DNA from: Streptomyces sp. NBC_01549
GTDB taxonomy: Bacteria > Actinomycetota > Actinomycetes > Streptomycetales > Streptomycetaceae
Length of the DNA: 64,000 bases
Assembly: GCF_026339955.1 (NCBI RefSeq)
Contig: NZ_JAPEPW010000001.1
Span: 4,583,001-4,647,000, forward strand
Direction of reading: 5' to 3'
Shown here: one piece after another, positions 54,092 through 63,109 of the stretch
Layout: every line of letters begins with the position of its first letter
Position numbering within the stretch: position 1 is the stretch's first letter
Translations under genes and position numbers: made by a program
Notes under the pieces: generated by a model
Seen by the model: the letters and a program-made list of their open reading frames with translations, nothing else
Database searches by the model: none
What the model was told of the DNA's origin: nothing

Positions 54092-54160
54092 TCGCGTCCG
54101 AGCCGCTTCCAGGTCGCGTCCGAGTCGCGTTCGAGTCGCTTCCAAGTCGCGTCCGAGCCG
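54092..54160 (+). repeat. Short tandem repeats after ndk
   Basis: GTCGCGTCCGAG occurs at least three times with spacers built from CCGCTTCCA or TCGCGTTCGAG, giving an imperfect tandem array of about 70 bases starting 14 bases after the ndk stop. No hairpin terminator is seen there. Confidence 0.65.
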
Positions 54161-54175
54161 CGGGTACATCACGAT

Positions 54176-54192
54176 TACAAGATGTTCTTGTA
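54176..54192. promoter_or_regulatory. Perfect palindrome upstream of mreB
   Basis: TACAAGA and TCTTGTA flank TGT, forming a 17-base operator-like palindrome. Two further CTTGTA/CTTGAA words follow within 25 bases. The mreB start is about 290 bases downstream. The mre promoters should lie in this 405-base gap. Confidence 0.5.
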
Positions 54193-54483
54193 ACGGCTTG
54201 TAAAGGCTTGAATAGGACTTGCGCTCCCGGCTCGATGCCTGATCAGGGAAGGCCGTGGGAATTCCGGCCGTCCCGCGGCATATGCGTGCCGATCGGGGGA
54301 ACGCGTGCCCCCGTTGGCCCGTCTCCAGAAGCGAGGCGGCGCCACGCATGCTGACAATGGCGAAGACCCTCGCGCAGTGTTCGTGCAGGCGCGTCTACGA
54401 TGGAGACCTTCACGTCACTGCACCCACCTCGCCGTTCCTAAAAAGCCGTCAAAGCTACGCTTGGGAAGGCCAGACGAATCCTG

Positions 54484-55515
54484 ATGGGGAACTCAATGTC
54501 GTTCATCGGCCGTGACATGGCTGTCGACCTCGGGACCGCCAACACGCTGGTGTACGTCAGGGGTCGCGGGATCGTACTCAACGAACCGTCCGTCGTCGCG
54601 ATCAACACCAACACCGGTGGCATCCTCGCGGTCGGCGCGGAGGCGAAGAAGATGATCGGCCGGACCCCCGGCAACATCGTTGCCGTGCGCCCGCTGAAGG
54701 ACGGTGTCATCGCCGACTTCGAGATCACCGAGCGTATGCTCCGCTACTTCATCCTGAAGATCCACAAGCGGCGCTATCTCGCCCGCCCCCGTGTCGTCGT
54801 GTGTGTGCCCTCGGGCATCACGGGCGTCGAGCGCCGTGCCGTCATCGAGGCGTCGTCCCAGGCCGGCGCCCGCCAGGTGCACATCATCGAGGAGCCCATG
54901 GCCGCGGCCATCGGCTCCGGCCTGCCGGTCCACGAGGCCACCGGCAACATGGTGGTGGACATCGGCGGCGGCACCACGGAGGTCGCGGTCATCTCGCTCG
55001 GCGGCATCGTCACCGCCCAGTCCATCCGCGTCGCGGGCGACGAGTTGGACAACGCGATCATCCAGCACATCAAGAAGGAGTACAGCCTCCTCCTCGGTGA
55101 GCGCACCGCCGAACAGATCAAGATCACGATCGGTTCGGCGTACGACCTCGACAATGACGAGCACACCGAGATCCGCGGCCGGGACCTGGTCTCCGGACTG
55201 CCGAAGACCGTCGTCATCTCCGCGGCCGAAGTCCGCAAGGCGATCGAGGAACCGGTCAACGCGATCGTCGACGCGGTGAAGACGACGCTCGACAAGTGCC
55301 CGCCGGAGCTGTCGGGTGACGTGATGGACCGCGGAATCGTGCTGACCGGTGGCGGGGCGCTGCTGCGCGGGCTCGACGAGCGACTGCGCCGCGAGACCGG
55401 TATGCCGATCCACATCGCCGAGGACCCGCTGGACAGCGTGGCGCTCGGCTCCGGCAAGTGCGTCGAGGAATTCGAGGCGCTCCAGCAGGTTCTGGACGCC
55501 CAGCCGCGCAGATGA
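54484..55515 (+). CDS. mreB: Actin-like cell-shape protein MreB
   Basis: This 343-residue actin homologue polymerises under the membrane; in Streptomyces it acts mainly in spore wall assembly. Phosphate-binding loops are DLGTANTLVYV (near 14) and DIGGGTTEVAVI (near 160), and the adenosine site is LTGGGALLRG. An internal ATG (MSFIGRD) four codons on is possible. The first gene of the mreBCD-pbp2-rodA cluster; a hairpin after it may reduce read-through into mreC. Confidence 0.97.
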   Translation: MGNSMSFIGRDMAVDLGTANTLVYVRGRGIVLNEPSVVAINTNTGGILAVGAEAKKMIGRTPGNIVAVRPLKDGVIADFEITERMLRYFILKIHKRRYLARPRVVVCVPSGITGVERRAVIEASSQAGARQVHIIEEPMAAAIGSGLPVHEATGNMVVDIGGGTTEVAVISLGGIVTAQSIRVAGDELDNAIIQHIKKEYSLLLGERTAEQIKITIGSAYDLDNDEHTEIRGRDLVSGLPKTVVISAAEVRKAIEEPVNAIVDAVKTTLDKCPPELSGDVMDRGIVLTGGGALLRGLDERLRRETGMPIHIAEDPLDSVALGSGKCVEEFEALQQVLDAQPRR

Positions 55516-55529
55516 GGTAACTCTTCGAT

Positions 55530-55565
55530 TCCGCCGTACGGGATGATCGCTTCTCGTACGGCGGA
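55530..55565 (+). terminator. Hairpin between mreB and mreC
   Basis: TCCGCCGTACG pairs perfectly with CGTACGGCGGA around a 14-base loop, 15 bases after the mreB stop. It could be a partial terminator that makes MreB more abundant than MreC. Confidence 0.6.
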
Positions 55566-55647
55566 TCGTTGATATTGAGGCATAAGCTCCCCCATAACAC
55601 CCTTGGGCGTCAGCACTCGCTCGGGGTGCGTTCCTGTTGACCTGTTC

Positions 55648-55697
55648 GGATCCGACTCCGATCCATTCCGACTCCGACTCCGACCCATTCCGACGAG
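55648..55697 (+). repeat. Tandem repeats before mreC
   Basis: TCCGACTCCGA and CCATTCCGAC units recur five to six times in about 50 bases in the mreC leader, ending next to the ribosome site GAGGAAGG. Confidence 0.6.
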
Positions 55698-55716
55698 GAA
55701 GGCACGGCCGCCGCAC

Positions 55717-56655
55717 GTGAGGGACACACGAGAGAGCCGGCTGCTCCTGGTGCTGCTGATCGCCATCGCGTTCGCTCTGATCACGGTGGACATCCGTGGT
55801 GGACAGGACTCACCGGTCCAGGGTGCCCGCCAGGCCGCCGCGGCGGTCTTCGGCCCGATCGAGAACGGGGTGTCCTCCGCGGTCGACCCCGTCGGCAACG
55901 CGATCGCCGCGGTCCGCGACTCGGACAGCCGACACGATCGCATCGCCCAACTCGAGCACGACAACACGGCGCTGAAGGCCAAGCTCGGCAGTGACGACCG
56001 CAATCGCAGCCGTCTGAGCCAGCTCGACAAGATGCTGAAGATGGCCGGCGCCGGGCAATACGGCATCAAGGGCGCCGAGGTCATCGCCATAGGAGCCGCC
56101 CAGGGCTTCTCCTGGACCGTGACCATCGACGTCGGCAGCAACGACGGCGTCCAGCGCGACATGACGGTCCTGAACGGCGACGGGCTCGTCGGCCGCGTCA
56201 CCACCGTCGGTCCGGACACCGCCACGGTGCTGCTCGCCAACGACCCCGATTTCACGGTCGGTACGCGGATGGAGTCCAACGACGAGCTCGGCTTCGCCTC
56301 CGGGCAGGGCGACCGCCCGCTGCGGGTGGAGATGCTGAACGGCAAGGCGAAGATCAAGAAGGGCGACCGGCTGGTCACCTTCGGCTCGCAGGCCGACAAG
56401 CCCTTCGTGCCCGGCGTTCCGGTCGGTGTGGTCTCCCGTGTCGACCCGTCAGGCGGCGACCTGACCCGCACGATCTACGTCACGCCGTACGTCTCGTTCT
56501 CGAAGCTCGACATCGTCGGTGTCGTCGTCGAGGCCCCCCGCAAGGACCCACGTGACACGGTGCTGCCGGCCAAGCCCAAACCGACGCCCACGCCGACCGT
56601 GACCGTGACGGTCACCCCCTCGGCGTCCGAGCCCGTCACCGGCCAGACGCCGTAG
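55717..56655 (+). CDS. mreC: Cell-shape protein MreC
   Basis: This 312-residue protein has one membrane helix (about 9-26), an external coiled coil (about 75-115, DRIAQLEHDNTALKAKL) and the two-lobed MreC barrel (about 120-285), and then a Pro/Thr-rich tail. It links MreB to PBP2 and other wall synthases. The GTG start directly before RDTRESRLLLVLL is preferred; GAGGAAGG lies about 15 bases upstream, rather far. A longer frame adds a leader of low complexity. MreD starts 13 bases after its stop. Confidence 0.93.
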   Translation: MRDTRESRLLLVLLIAIAFALITVDIRGGQDSPVQGARQAAAAVFGPIENGVSSAVDPVGNAIAAVRDSDSRHDRIAQLEHDNTALKAKLGSDDRNRSRLSQLDKMLKMAGAGQYGIKGAEVIAIGAAQGFSWTVTIDVGSNDGVQRDMTVLNGDGLVGRVTTVGPDTATVLLANDPDFTVGTRMESNDELGFASGQGDRPLRVEMLNGKAKIKKGDRLVTFGSQADKPFVPGVPVGVVSRVDPSGGDLTRTIYVTPYVSFSKLDIVGVVVEAPRKDPRDTVLPAKPKPTPTPTVTVTVTPSASEPVTGQTP

Positions 56656-56668
56656 GAGCTGAATCCCC

Positions 56669-57334
56669 ATGCGTTTCAATCGGCTGCTGCTCTCCGCCAC
56701 CCTGGTGGTGGTCGCCCTGGTGATCCAGGTGAGCGTCCTCGCCCGTCTCCACCTTCCGGGCGCCGTCCCCGACCTCGTCCTCCTCACGGTGCTGGCCCTC
56801 GCCATGGTGTACGGCCATGTCGGCGGCGCCCTCATCGGCTTCGCCGCCGGCCTGCTCGCCGACCTCGCCCCGCCCGCCGACCATGCCGCCGGGCGCTACG
56901 CCCTCGTGCTGTGCGTCATCGGCTATCTCGCGGGGCTGGCGAGACCGGAGAACGGTCAGCTCAAGTCGGCGACCGGCCCGATGGCCGTGGTCGTCGCCGC
57001 CGCGATCGGCTCCACCCTGCTGTACGCCGGTGTCGGCGCCCTCGTCGGCGACACCGCCGCCCGCCATGTCGGCCTCGGCAGCCTGCTGTTCACGGCCGCC
57101 CTGTACGACCTGCTCCTCGCGCCGTTCGTGGTTCCGGGGCTGATGGCCCTGGCCCGGCGCTCGGAGGGCAATCCGCTCGGCGACTCCAACAGCGCCAAGG
57201 CCTCGGACGTCTCCTCGGGCTGGCTGGCCTCGGGCACCGGCCTGCGCATCGGCAGTCAGCGCGGCCACCGAGTCAAGGCCGCCCGGGCGCGCGTCGCCCG
57301 CGCGGGGCGTATCAAGGGGGTCAAGCGCCTGTGA
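56669..57334 (+). CDS. mreD: Cell-shape protein MreD
   Basis: This 221-residue protein has five or six membrane helices up to about residue 168 and then a basic cytoplasmic tail of 50 residues (GHRVKAARARVARAGRIKGVKRL), which is longer than in many MreD proteins. The DLVLLTVLALAMVYG and GFAAGLLADLAPP blocks are typical. It works with MreC in the elongation and spore-wall machinery. It has an ATG start and tight spacing after mreC. Confidence 0.92.
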   Translation: MRFNRLLLSATLVVVALVIQVSVLARLHLPGAVPDLVLLTVLALAMVYGHVGGALIGFAAGLLADLAPPADHAAGRYALVLCVIGYLAGLARPENGQLKSATGPMAVVVAAAIGSTLLYAGVGALVGDTAARHVGLGSLLFTAALYDLLLAPFVVPGLMALARRSEGNPLGDSNSAKASDVSSGWLASGTGLRIGSQRGHRVKAARARVARAGRIKGVKRL

Positions 57335-57486
57335 GGACACGTCAGTTGACCGACCCCGGGGTCAAGCCTCCAAGGTTCGCCGTGTACTCGTATGACTTGT
57401 ATGGCTCGTACGCATGTGGTGCCCCGTACGCAGACGGCTCGCGCGCCCATGTCCCGTGCCCACTCTGAGAGGGGGAGGCAGCACCA

Positions 57487-59748
57487 GTGACCAACATTCC
57501 CGAGACCGGCAGGACCCCACGGGTCCAGATCCGACTCGTCGCCATCCAGATCCTCGTCCTCTCCCTCCTCGGCACCCTCGGCGGCCGCCTCTGGTACCTC
57601 CAGATCCGCAACGGCCAGGAGTACGCCAAGGAAGCCTCCGGCAACCACGTCCAGCAGGTCGTCCAGCCCGCGGTGCGCGGTTCGATCCTCGACGCGCGCG
57701 GTGTGCCGATCGCCGACAACGAGACCCGGCTCGTGGTCTCCGCCTCCCGCACCGACCTGATGAAGATGCAGGACGACGGCAAGGCGGTGCTGACCAAGCT
57801 GGCCGGCGTGCTCGGCATGAAGCCCGAGGACGTCATCCAGAAGGTCCGGCTGTGCGACGCGAAGACGCCGCAGCCCTGCTGGAACGGCTCCCCGTACCAG
57901 CCCATCCCCATCACCGACGAGGCCACCGCCAAGCAGGCCCTGCAGATCCGTGAGCGCTCCGAGGACTTCCCCGGCATCAGCGCCGAGCCCGAGGCCGTAC
58001 GCCGCTACGCCGCCCCCGGCAAGGCCAACACCGCCCAGGTCCTCGGTTATCTCTCGCCCGTCACGGACGCCGAGATCACCCAGGCCAAGGACAGCAGCTC
58101 GCCCTACCTCCGCTCGGACCAGGTCGGCCGCTCCGGCCTCGAGCGCCAGTACGACAAGGAGCTGCGCGGCAAGGCCGGCGTCACCCGCTACGAGGTCGAC
58201 AACCTCGGCCGGGTGATCGGCAAGGCCAAGAGCGACGCGGCGCAGTCCGGTTCCAACCTCGTCACCAGCATCGACTCCCGCGTCCAGCGGGTCGCCGAGT
58301 ACGAGCTGGACACGGCGATGAAGGCCGCCCGCAAGCAGTACGACAAGATCACCAGCGAGAACTACAAGGCCGACTCGGGCGCCGTCGTCGTGATGGAGGC
58401 CAAGACCGGCCGGATCGTCGCCATGGCGTCCGCCCCGACTTACGACCCGAACGCCTGGGTCGGCGGCATCTCGGCCAAGGACTACAAGGCCCTCACCGGA
58501 AAGAACTCCGACTACCCGCTGCTCAACAGGGCCATACAGGGTCAGTCCGCGCCCGGTTCGACCTTCAAGGTGGTCTCCACGGCCGCCGCGGTCGAGGCCG
58601 GCTACGAGTGGGACGGCGGCTACCCCTGCACCAGCTCGTACTCGGTGGGCGGCCAGGTCTTCAAGAACTTCGAGGGCGAGAACTTCGGCCCCATCTCGCT
58701 CGGCCGGGCCCTCGAGGTCTCCTGCGACACCGTCTTCTACGGCCTCGCGGACAACGAGTGGAAGAAGGACGGCGGCATCAACCCCAAGAAGGGGGAGCCG
58801 AAGGACTACTTCTTCAAGGCCGCCCACCAGTTCGGCCTCGGCAAGGAGACCGGCGTCGACCTGCCCAACGAGGTCACGGGCCGCGTGCCGGACCGCCAGT
58901 GGAAGCAGAGCTACTGGAAGGCCAACAAGGACGTCTGGTGCAAGACCGGCAAGAAGGACGGCGACTACGTCCAGAAGATCGCGTACGAGAACTGCCTCGA
59001 GGGCAACAAGATGCGCGAGGGTGACGAGATCAACTACTCCATCGGCCAGGGCGACACCCTCGTCACGCCGATCCAGGAGGCCATGATCTACGGGGCGCTC
59101 GCCAACGGCGGCACCGTCCACGCGCCGACCATCGGCAAGGCGATCGTCAGCGCCGACGGCAAGACCGTCCAGGAGATCAAGCCCAAGGTCAAGGGCAAGC
59201 TCCCGATCAGCAAGGACACGCTCAAGGGCATGAACTCGGCCCTCGAAGGCGTCGTCACCCGCGGTACCGCCGCCTGGAAGTTCGGCGGCTGGCCGCAGGA
59301 CAAGATCACGCTGCACGCCAAGACCGGTACCGCCGAGGTCTACGGCAAGCAGACCACGTCCTGGTTCGCCACGTACACCAAGGACTACACGGTCGTCATG
59401 ACCATCGCCCAGGCCGGTACGGGTTCCGGCGCCTCCGGTGAGGCTGTGCGCAACATCTACAACGCGCTGTACGGCGTCCAGGCCGACGGCTCCATCGACA
59501 ACTCGAAGGCCCTCCTCCCCACCCCGCAGAAGGGCCTGCCGAAGATCCAGACGGACGGTTCGATCGACACCCCGGAGATCTCCAAGGACCCCGTCAAGGA
59601 CCTCCAGGCCAGCGAGTCGCCCTCACCCGGGGCCACCGACCAGCAGCTGCCCGCGGGCACCACGCCGTCCCCGACGGCCAGTAACCGCAACACCCGAAGG
59701 CGTACGGACCGTCCGAAGAAGCGGCGGGGGACGAGGATCCTGACATGA
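57487..59748 (+). CDS. mrdA: Penicillin-binding protein 2, class B transpeptidase
   Basis: This 753-residue membrane-anchored transpeptidase crosslinks peptidoglycan with RodA. After one helix (about 12-30) come the pedestal domain with RGSILDARG and a transpeptidase domain: S358 and K361 in STFK, a later YSIGQGD block, and KTG in HAKTGTAE. The tail after about 690 is Pro/Ser/Thr-rich with a basic end. GTG start. It is longer than typical PBP2 (about 630), with an insertion near LADNEWKKDGG. The next gene overlaps by 4 bases. Confidence 0.95.
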   Translation: MTNIPETGRTPRVQIRLVAIQILVLSLLGTLGGRLWYLQIRNGQEYAKEASGNHVQQVVQPAVRGSILDARGVPIADNETRLVVSASRTDLMKMQDDGKAVLTKLAGVLGMKPEDVIQKVRLCDAKTPQPCWNGSPYQPIPITDEATAKQALQIRERSEDFPGISAEPEAVRRYAAPGKANTAQVLGYLSPVTDAEITQAKDSSSPYLRSDQVGRSGLERQYDKELRGKAGVTRYEVDNLGRVIGKAKSDAAQSGSNLVTSIDSRVQRVAEYELDTAMKAARKQYDKITSENYKADSGAVVVMEAKTGRIVAMASAPTYDPNAWVGGISAKDYKALTGKNSDYPLLNRAIQGQSAPGSTFKVVSTAAAVEAGYEWDGGYPCTSSYSVGGQVFKNFEGENFGPISLGRALEVSCDTVFYGLADNEWKKDGGINPKKGEPKDYFFKAAHQFGLGKETGVDLPNEVTGRVPDRQWKQSYWKANKDVWCKTGKKDGDYVQKIAYENCLEGNKMREGDEINYSIGQGDTLVTPIQEAMIYGALANGGTVHAPTIGKAIVSADGKTVQEIKPKVKGKLPISKDTLKGMNSALEGVVTRGTAAWKFGGWPQDKITLHAKTGTAEVYGKQTTSWFATYTKDYTVVMTIAQAGTGSGASGEAVRNIYNALYGVQADGSIDNSKALLPTPQKGLPKIQTDGSIDTPEISKDPVKDLQASESPSPGATDQQLPAGTTPSPTASNRNTRRRTDRPKKRRGTRILT

Positions 59749-60941
59749 CCGGAGCGAACAACTTCTCCGTCTCCGGCTACGGCCCCGCCCGGGGCGGGAT
59801 GTCGCGGCTCCTGGCCCGCGACTCACTGGCCCGCCGCCTCGACTGGCCGATACTGCTCTCGGCCATGGCGCTCTCCCTGATCGGCTCGGCCCTCGTCTAC
59901 TCGGCGACCCGCAACCGCACCGAGATCAACCAGGGCGACCCGTACTACTTCCTCATCCGCCACCTCATGAACACCGGCATCGGCTTCGGCCTGATGGTCG
60001 GCACGATCTGGCTCGGCCACCGCACCCTGCGCACGGCGGTCCCGATCCTGTACGGCCTCTCGGTCTTCATGATCCTGCTGGTGCTCACCCCGCTGGGCGC
60101 GACGATCAACGGCCAGCGCAACTGGCTCGTCGCGGGCGGTCTGTCGCTCCAGCCCGCCGAGTTCATCAAGATCACGATCATCCTGGGCATGGCGATGCTG
60201 CTGGCGACCCGAGTGGACGCGGGCGACAAGCAGTACCCCGACCACCGCACGGTGCTGCAGGCCCTGGGCCTCGCGGCCGTCCCGATGACGGTCGTGCTGC
60301 TCATGCCCGACCTGGGCACGATCATGGTCGCGGTCATCATCGTGCTCGGGGTGCTGCTCGCCTCCGGCGCCTCCAACCGCTGGGTGTTCGGTCTGCTCGG
60401 TGCCGGTGCGCTGGGCGCGGTGGCCATCTGGCAGCTCAAGATCCTCGACGAGTACCAGATCAACCGCTTCGCCGCCTTCGCCAACCCCGACCTCGACCCC
60501 GCGGGCGTGGGCTACAACACCAACCAGGCCCGTATCGCCATCGGCTCCGGCGGCCTCTTCGGCACGGGCCTCGGCCACGGCTCCCAGACCACCGGCCAGT
60601 TCGTCCCCGAACAACAGACAGACTTCGTCTTCACGGTCGCGGGCGAGGAACTGGGCTTCGTGGGCGCGGGCCTGATCCTGCTCCTGCTGGGCGTCGTCCT
60701 GTGGCGGGCCTGCCGCATCGCCCGCGAGACCACCGAGCTGTACGGCACGATCGTCGCCGCCGGCATCATCGCCTGGTTCGCCTTCCAGGCCTTCGAGAAC
60801 ATCGGCATGACCCTCGGCATCATGCCGGTCGCGGGCCTACCCCTCCCCTTCGTCTCCTACGGCGGTTCGTCGATGTTCGCGGTGTGGGTGGCGGTGGGGT
60901 TGTTGCAGTCGATCAGAGTCCAGCGCCCCATGTCGGCGTAG
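59745..60941 (+). CDS. rodA: RodA/SEDS-family peptidoglycan glycosyltransferase (Sfr in Streptomyces)
   Basis: This 398-residue protein has ten helices and polymerises lipid II; the Streptomyces orthologue, sfr, is needed for normal spore walls. The catalytic Asp region is present in NPDLDPAGVGYN, with LQPAEFIKI, FVPEQQTDFVFTVAGEELGF and GLPLPFVSYGGSSM as SEDS family blocks. The ATG overlaps the mrdA stop (ATGA), so the two are translationally coupled. This ends the mre cluster. Confidence 0.95.
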   Translation: MTGANNFSVSGYGPARGGMSRLLARDSLARRLDWPILLSAMALSLIGSALVYSATRNRTEINQGDPYYFLIRHLMNTGIGFGLMVGTIWLGHRTLRTAVPILYGLSVFMILLVLTPLGATINGQRNWLVAGGLSLQPAEFIKITIILGMAMLLATRVDAGDKQYPDHRTVLQALGLAAVPMTVVLLMPDLGTIMVAVIIVLGVLLASGASNRWVFGLLGAGALGAVAIWQLKILDEYQINRFAAFANPDLDPAGVGYNTNQARIAIGSGGLFGTGLGHGSQTTGQFVPEQQTDFVFTVAGEELGFVGAGLILLLLGVVLWRACRIARETTELYGTIVAAGIIAWFAFQAFENIGMTLGIMPVAGLPLPFVSYGGSSMFAVWVAVGLLQSIRVQRPMSA

Positions 60942-60984
60942 GCCTCCGGCGGTTGGGCGGGAGGGGGTGCGTTGGTGGGTGGGG

Positions 60985-61350
60985 GTTCCTTGTCCGCGGG
61001 TGGGTCGGGGCTGCGGCCCGGATCCCCGCCGGCTGGGAGGTTCTTTGTCCGCGGGCCGGTGGGGGCTGGTCGCGCAATTCCCCGCGCCCCTGAGGGGTCG
61101 CGGCTGCGCCCCGGATCCCCGTCGGTCGGGAGGTTCTTTGGCCGCGGGCGGGTGGGGGCTGGTCGCGCAGTTCCCCGCGCCCCTAAAAGCCTCCGCCTGG
61201 CCCGGGTCTTCAGTCCGTCCGGCGTGTGAGGACGAGGCCGTTCAGGCCGATGCGGGGGTCCAGGGGGCGCAGCGCCCCTGGTGGGGTTGAAGGGGCGGAG
61301 CCCCTGGGGATGGGACGGGTAGGGGCGGCGGGGGCGAGATCCGGTCGTTC
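60985..61350. repeat. Composite GC-rich intergenic repeat with two 93-bp tandem units
   Basis: GGTTCTTTG(T/G)CCGCGGG appears at 61039 and 61132, 93 bases apart, each followed by GGGGGCTGGTCGCGCA(A/G)TTCC; a partial third copy precedes them. Then come GTCCGGCGTGTGAGGACGAG and GATGGGACGGGTAGGGGCGG, as in the gap after rpiB. The whole 470-base gap before the CYTH-CHAD gene is repeat with no gene. Confidence 0.8.
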
Positions 61351-61411
61351 CCGGGAGTCCCGGCAGAGGCTGCCCCTGCCATCCCGGCCCGACAGCCACT
61401 AGATTCAGTTC

Positions 61412-63028
61412 ATGGTGGACACCAAGCGCGAAATCGAGCGAAAGTACGAGGGTCCCCCGGCCGGCGGCGACACGCCACTCCCGGACCTGACCGACGTCCC
61501 AGGAGTCTCGCGCGTCATCGACAAGGGCGTCGCCGAACTGGACGCCACCTACTACGACACGGCCGACCAGCGGCTCGCCACCGCCTCCCTCACCCTCCGC
61601 CGCCGCACCGGCGGCGACGACGCGGGCTGGCACCTCAAACTCCCCGTCTCCGAGGGCGTCCGCGACGAAATCCGCGCCCCCCTCTCCGACTCCGTCCCCG
61701 ACGACCTGACCGCCCTCGTCCGCTCCCGCGTCCGGGAGGCCGAACTGGTCCCTGTCGTACGTCTCCTGTCGGCCCGTGACGTCCGCCACCTGGTCGACGC
61801 CTCCGGCACCCTCCTCGCCGAGGTCAGCGTCGACCGCGTCCGCGCGGAGCGCCTCAGCGGCGGCGCGGGCAGCGCCGAATGGACCGAGATCGAGGTGGAA
61901 CTCGCCGACGACGGCGACCCGGCCTTCCTCGACAAGGTCGAGAAGAAGCTCCGGAAGGCGGGCCTCAGGCGCTCCGCCTCGGCGTCCAAACTGGCCAAGG
62001 CGCTCGAGGACACGGCTCCCCGGAGGTCCACGAAGCCGGGGAAGCCGGAGAAGTCGGAGAAATCAGAGAGATCGGGGAAGGCGGAAAAGGGCGAGAAGGC
62101 GACGAAGGCAACAAAGGCGGCGACGGACGCGAAGTCCGGACCCCGCGAGTCGGCCCCGCGTACCGCCGGCGACCACGTCCTCGCCTACGTCCGCGCCCAG
62201 CGGGACGCGATCGTCGAGCTGGACCCCGCCGTCCGCCGCGACGTGCCCGACTCCGTGCACCGCATGCGCGTCGCCACCCGCCGCCTCCGCAGCACCTTCC
62301 GCTCGTACGGCAAGGTCCTCGACCGCACCGTCACCGGCCCGGTCGGCGACGAGCTGAAGTGGCTCGCCGCCGAGCTGGGCGTCGACCGCGACCAGGAGGT
62401 TCTCACCGAGCACCTGACGGCGGCGCTCGACGGCCTCCCGTCCGACCTGATCATGGGCCCCGTCCAGGACCGCCTGGACACCTGGTCGGGGGCCCGCCGC
62501 TCCGGCTCCCGGCAACGCCTGATCGCCGTACTGGACGGCAGGCGCTACCTGGACCTGCTGACGACACTGGACACCCTGGTGGCCGGGCCGCCCCTGCTGG
62601 AGGCGGCCTCGAAGGAGCCCGAGAAGGTGATCGCCAAGGCCGTACGGAAGGACTTCAAGAAGGTCGCCGACCTGGTAGGGCAGGCCCTGGAGCTGTCGCC
62701 CGGCTCCGAGCGCGACCTCGCGATGCACGACGCCCGCAAGAAGGCCAAGCGCACGCGCTACGCGGCCGAGACGGCCACCCCCGCGCTCGGTGAACCCGCC
62801 GCCGAGCTGGTCAAGTCGATGAAGTCCCTGCAGACCCTGCTGGGCGACCACCAGGACAGCGTGATGGTCCGCGAGACCCTGCGGGAGCTGGCGACCGAGG
62901 CGCAGGGGGCGGACGAGAACGCGTTCACGTACGGGGTGCTGTACGGCCGTGAGGAGCAGCGGGCGGCGGCGGCGGAAGCGGCGCTGCCGGGGGAGTGGGA
63001 GGCGATCGAGGACAAGGGTGCCGTCTGA
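61412..63028 (+). CDS. CYTH and CHAD domain protein (inorganic polyphosphate/triphosphate-related)
   Basis: This 538-residue protein has an N-terminal CYTH tunnel domain (about 1-200) with the ExExK motif E7, E9, K11 (EIERKYE), then a Lys/Glu/Ser-rich linker (206-250) and a C-terminal CHAD helical domain (about 255-520) with conserved histidines in SVHRMRVATRRLRS and HDARKKAKRTRY. CYTH proteins hydrolyse triphosphate and CHAD binds polyphosphate, so a role in polyphosphate handling is likely. It has an ATG start and stands alone after the repeats. Confidence 0.92.
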   Translation: MVDTKREIERKYEGPPAGGDTPLPDLTDVPGVSRVIDKGVAELDATYYDTADQRLATASLTLRRRTGGDDAGWHLKLPVSEGVRDEIRAPLSDSVPDDLTALVRSRVREAELVPVVRLLSARDVRHLVDASGTLLAEVSVDRVRAERLSGGAGSAEWTEIEVELADDGDPAFLDKVEKKLRKAGLRRSASASKLAKALEDTAPRRSTKPGKPEKSEKSERSGKAEKGEKATKATKAATDAKSGPRESAPRTAGDHVLAYVRAQRDAIVELDPAVRRDVPDSVHRMRVATRRLRSTFRSYGKVLDRTVTGPVGDELKWLAAELGVDRDQEVLTEHLTAALDGLPSDLIMGPVQDRLDTWSGARRSGSRQRLIAVLDGRRYLDLLTTLDTLVAGPPLLEAASKEPEKVIAKAVRKDFKKVADLVGQALELSPGSERDLAMHDARKKAKRTRYAAETATPALGEPAAELVKSMKSLQTLLGDHQDSVMVRETLRELATEAQGADENAFTYGVLYGREEQRAAAAEAALPGEWEAIEDKGAV

Positions 63029-63109
63029 GGCGTACGGGGGCAGGCTCCGGCCGCGTTAGTCTGGATGGTCACCCCTGTCAGTACCTCCCAGCTCACGAAG
63101 GTTCGCGAG

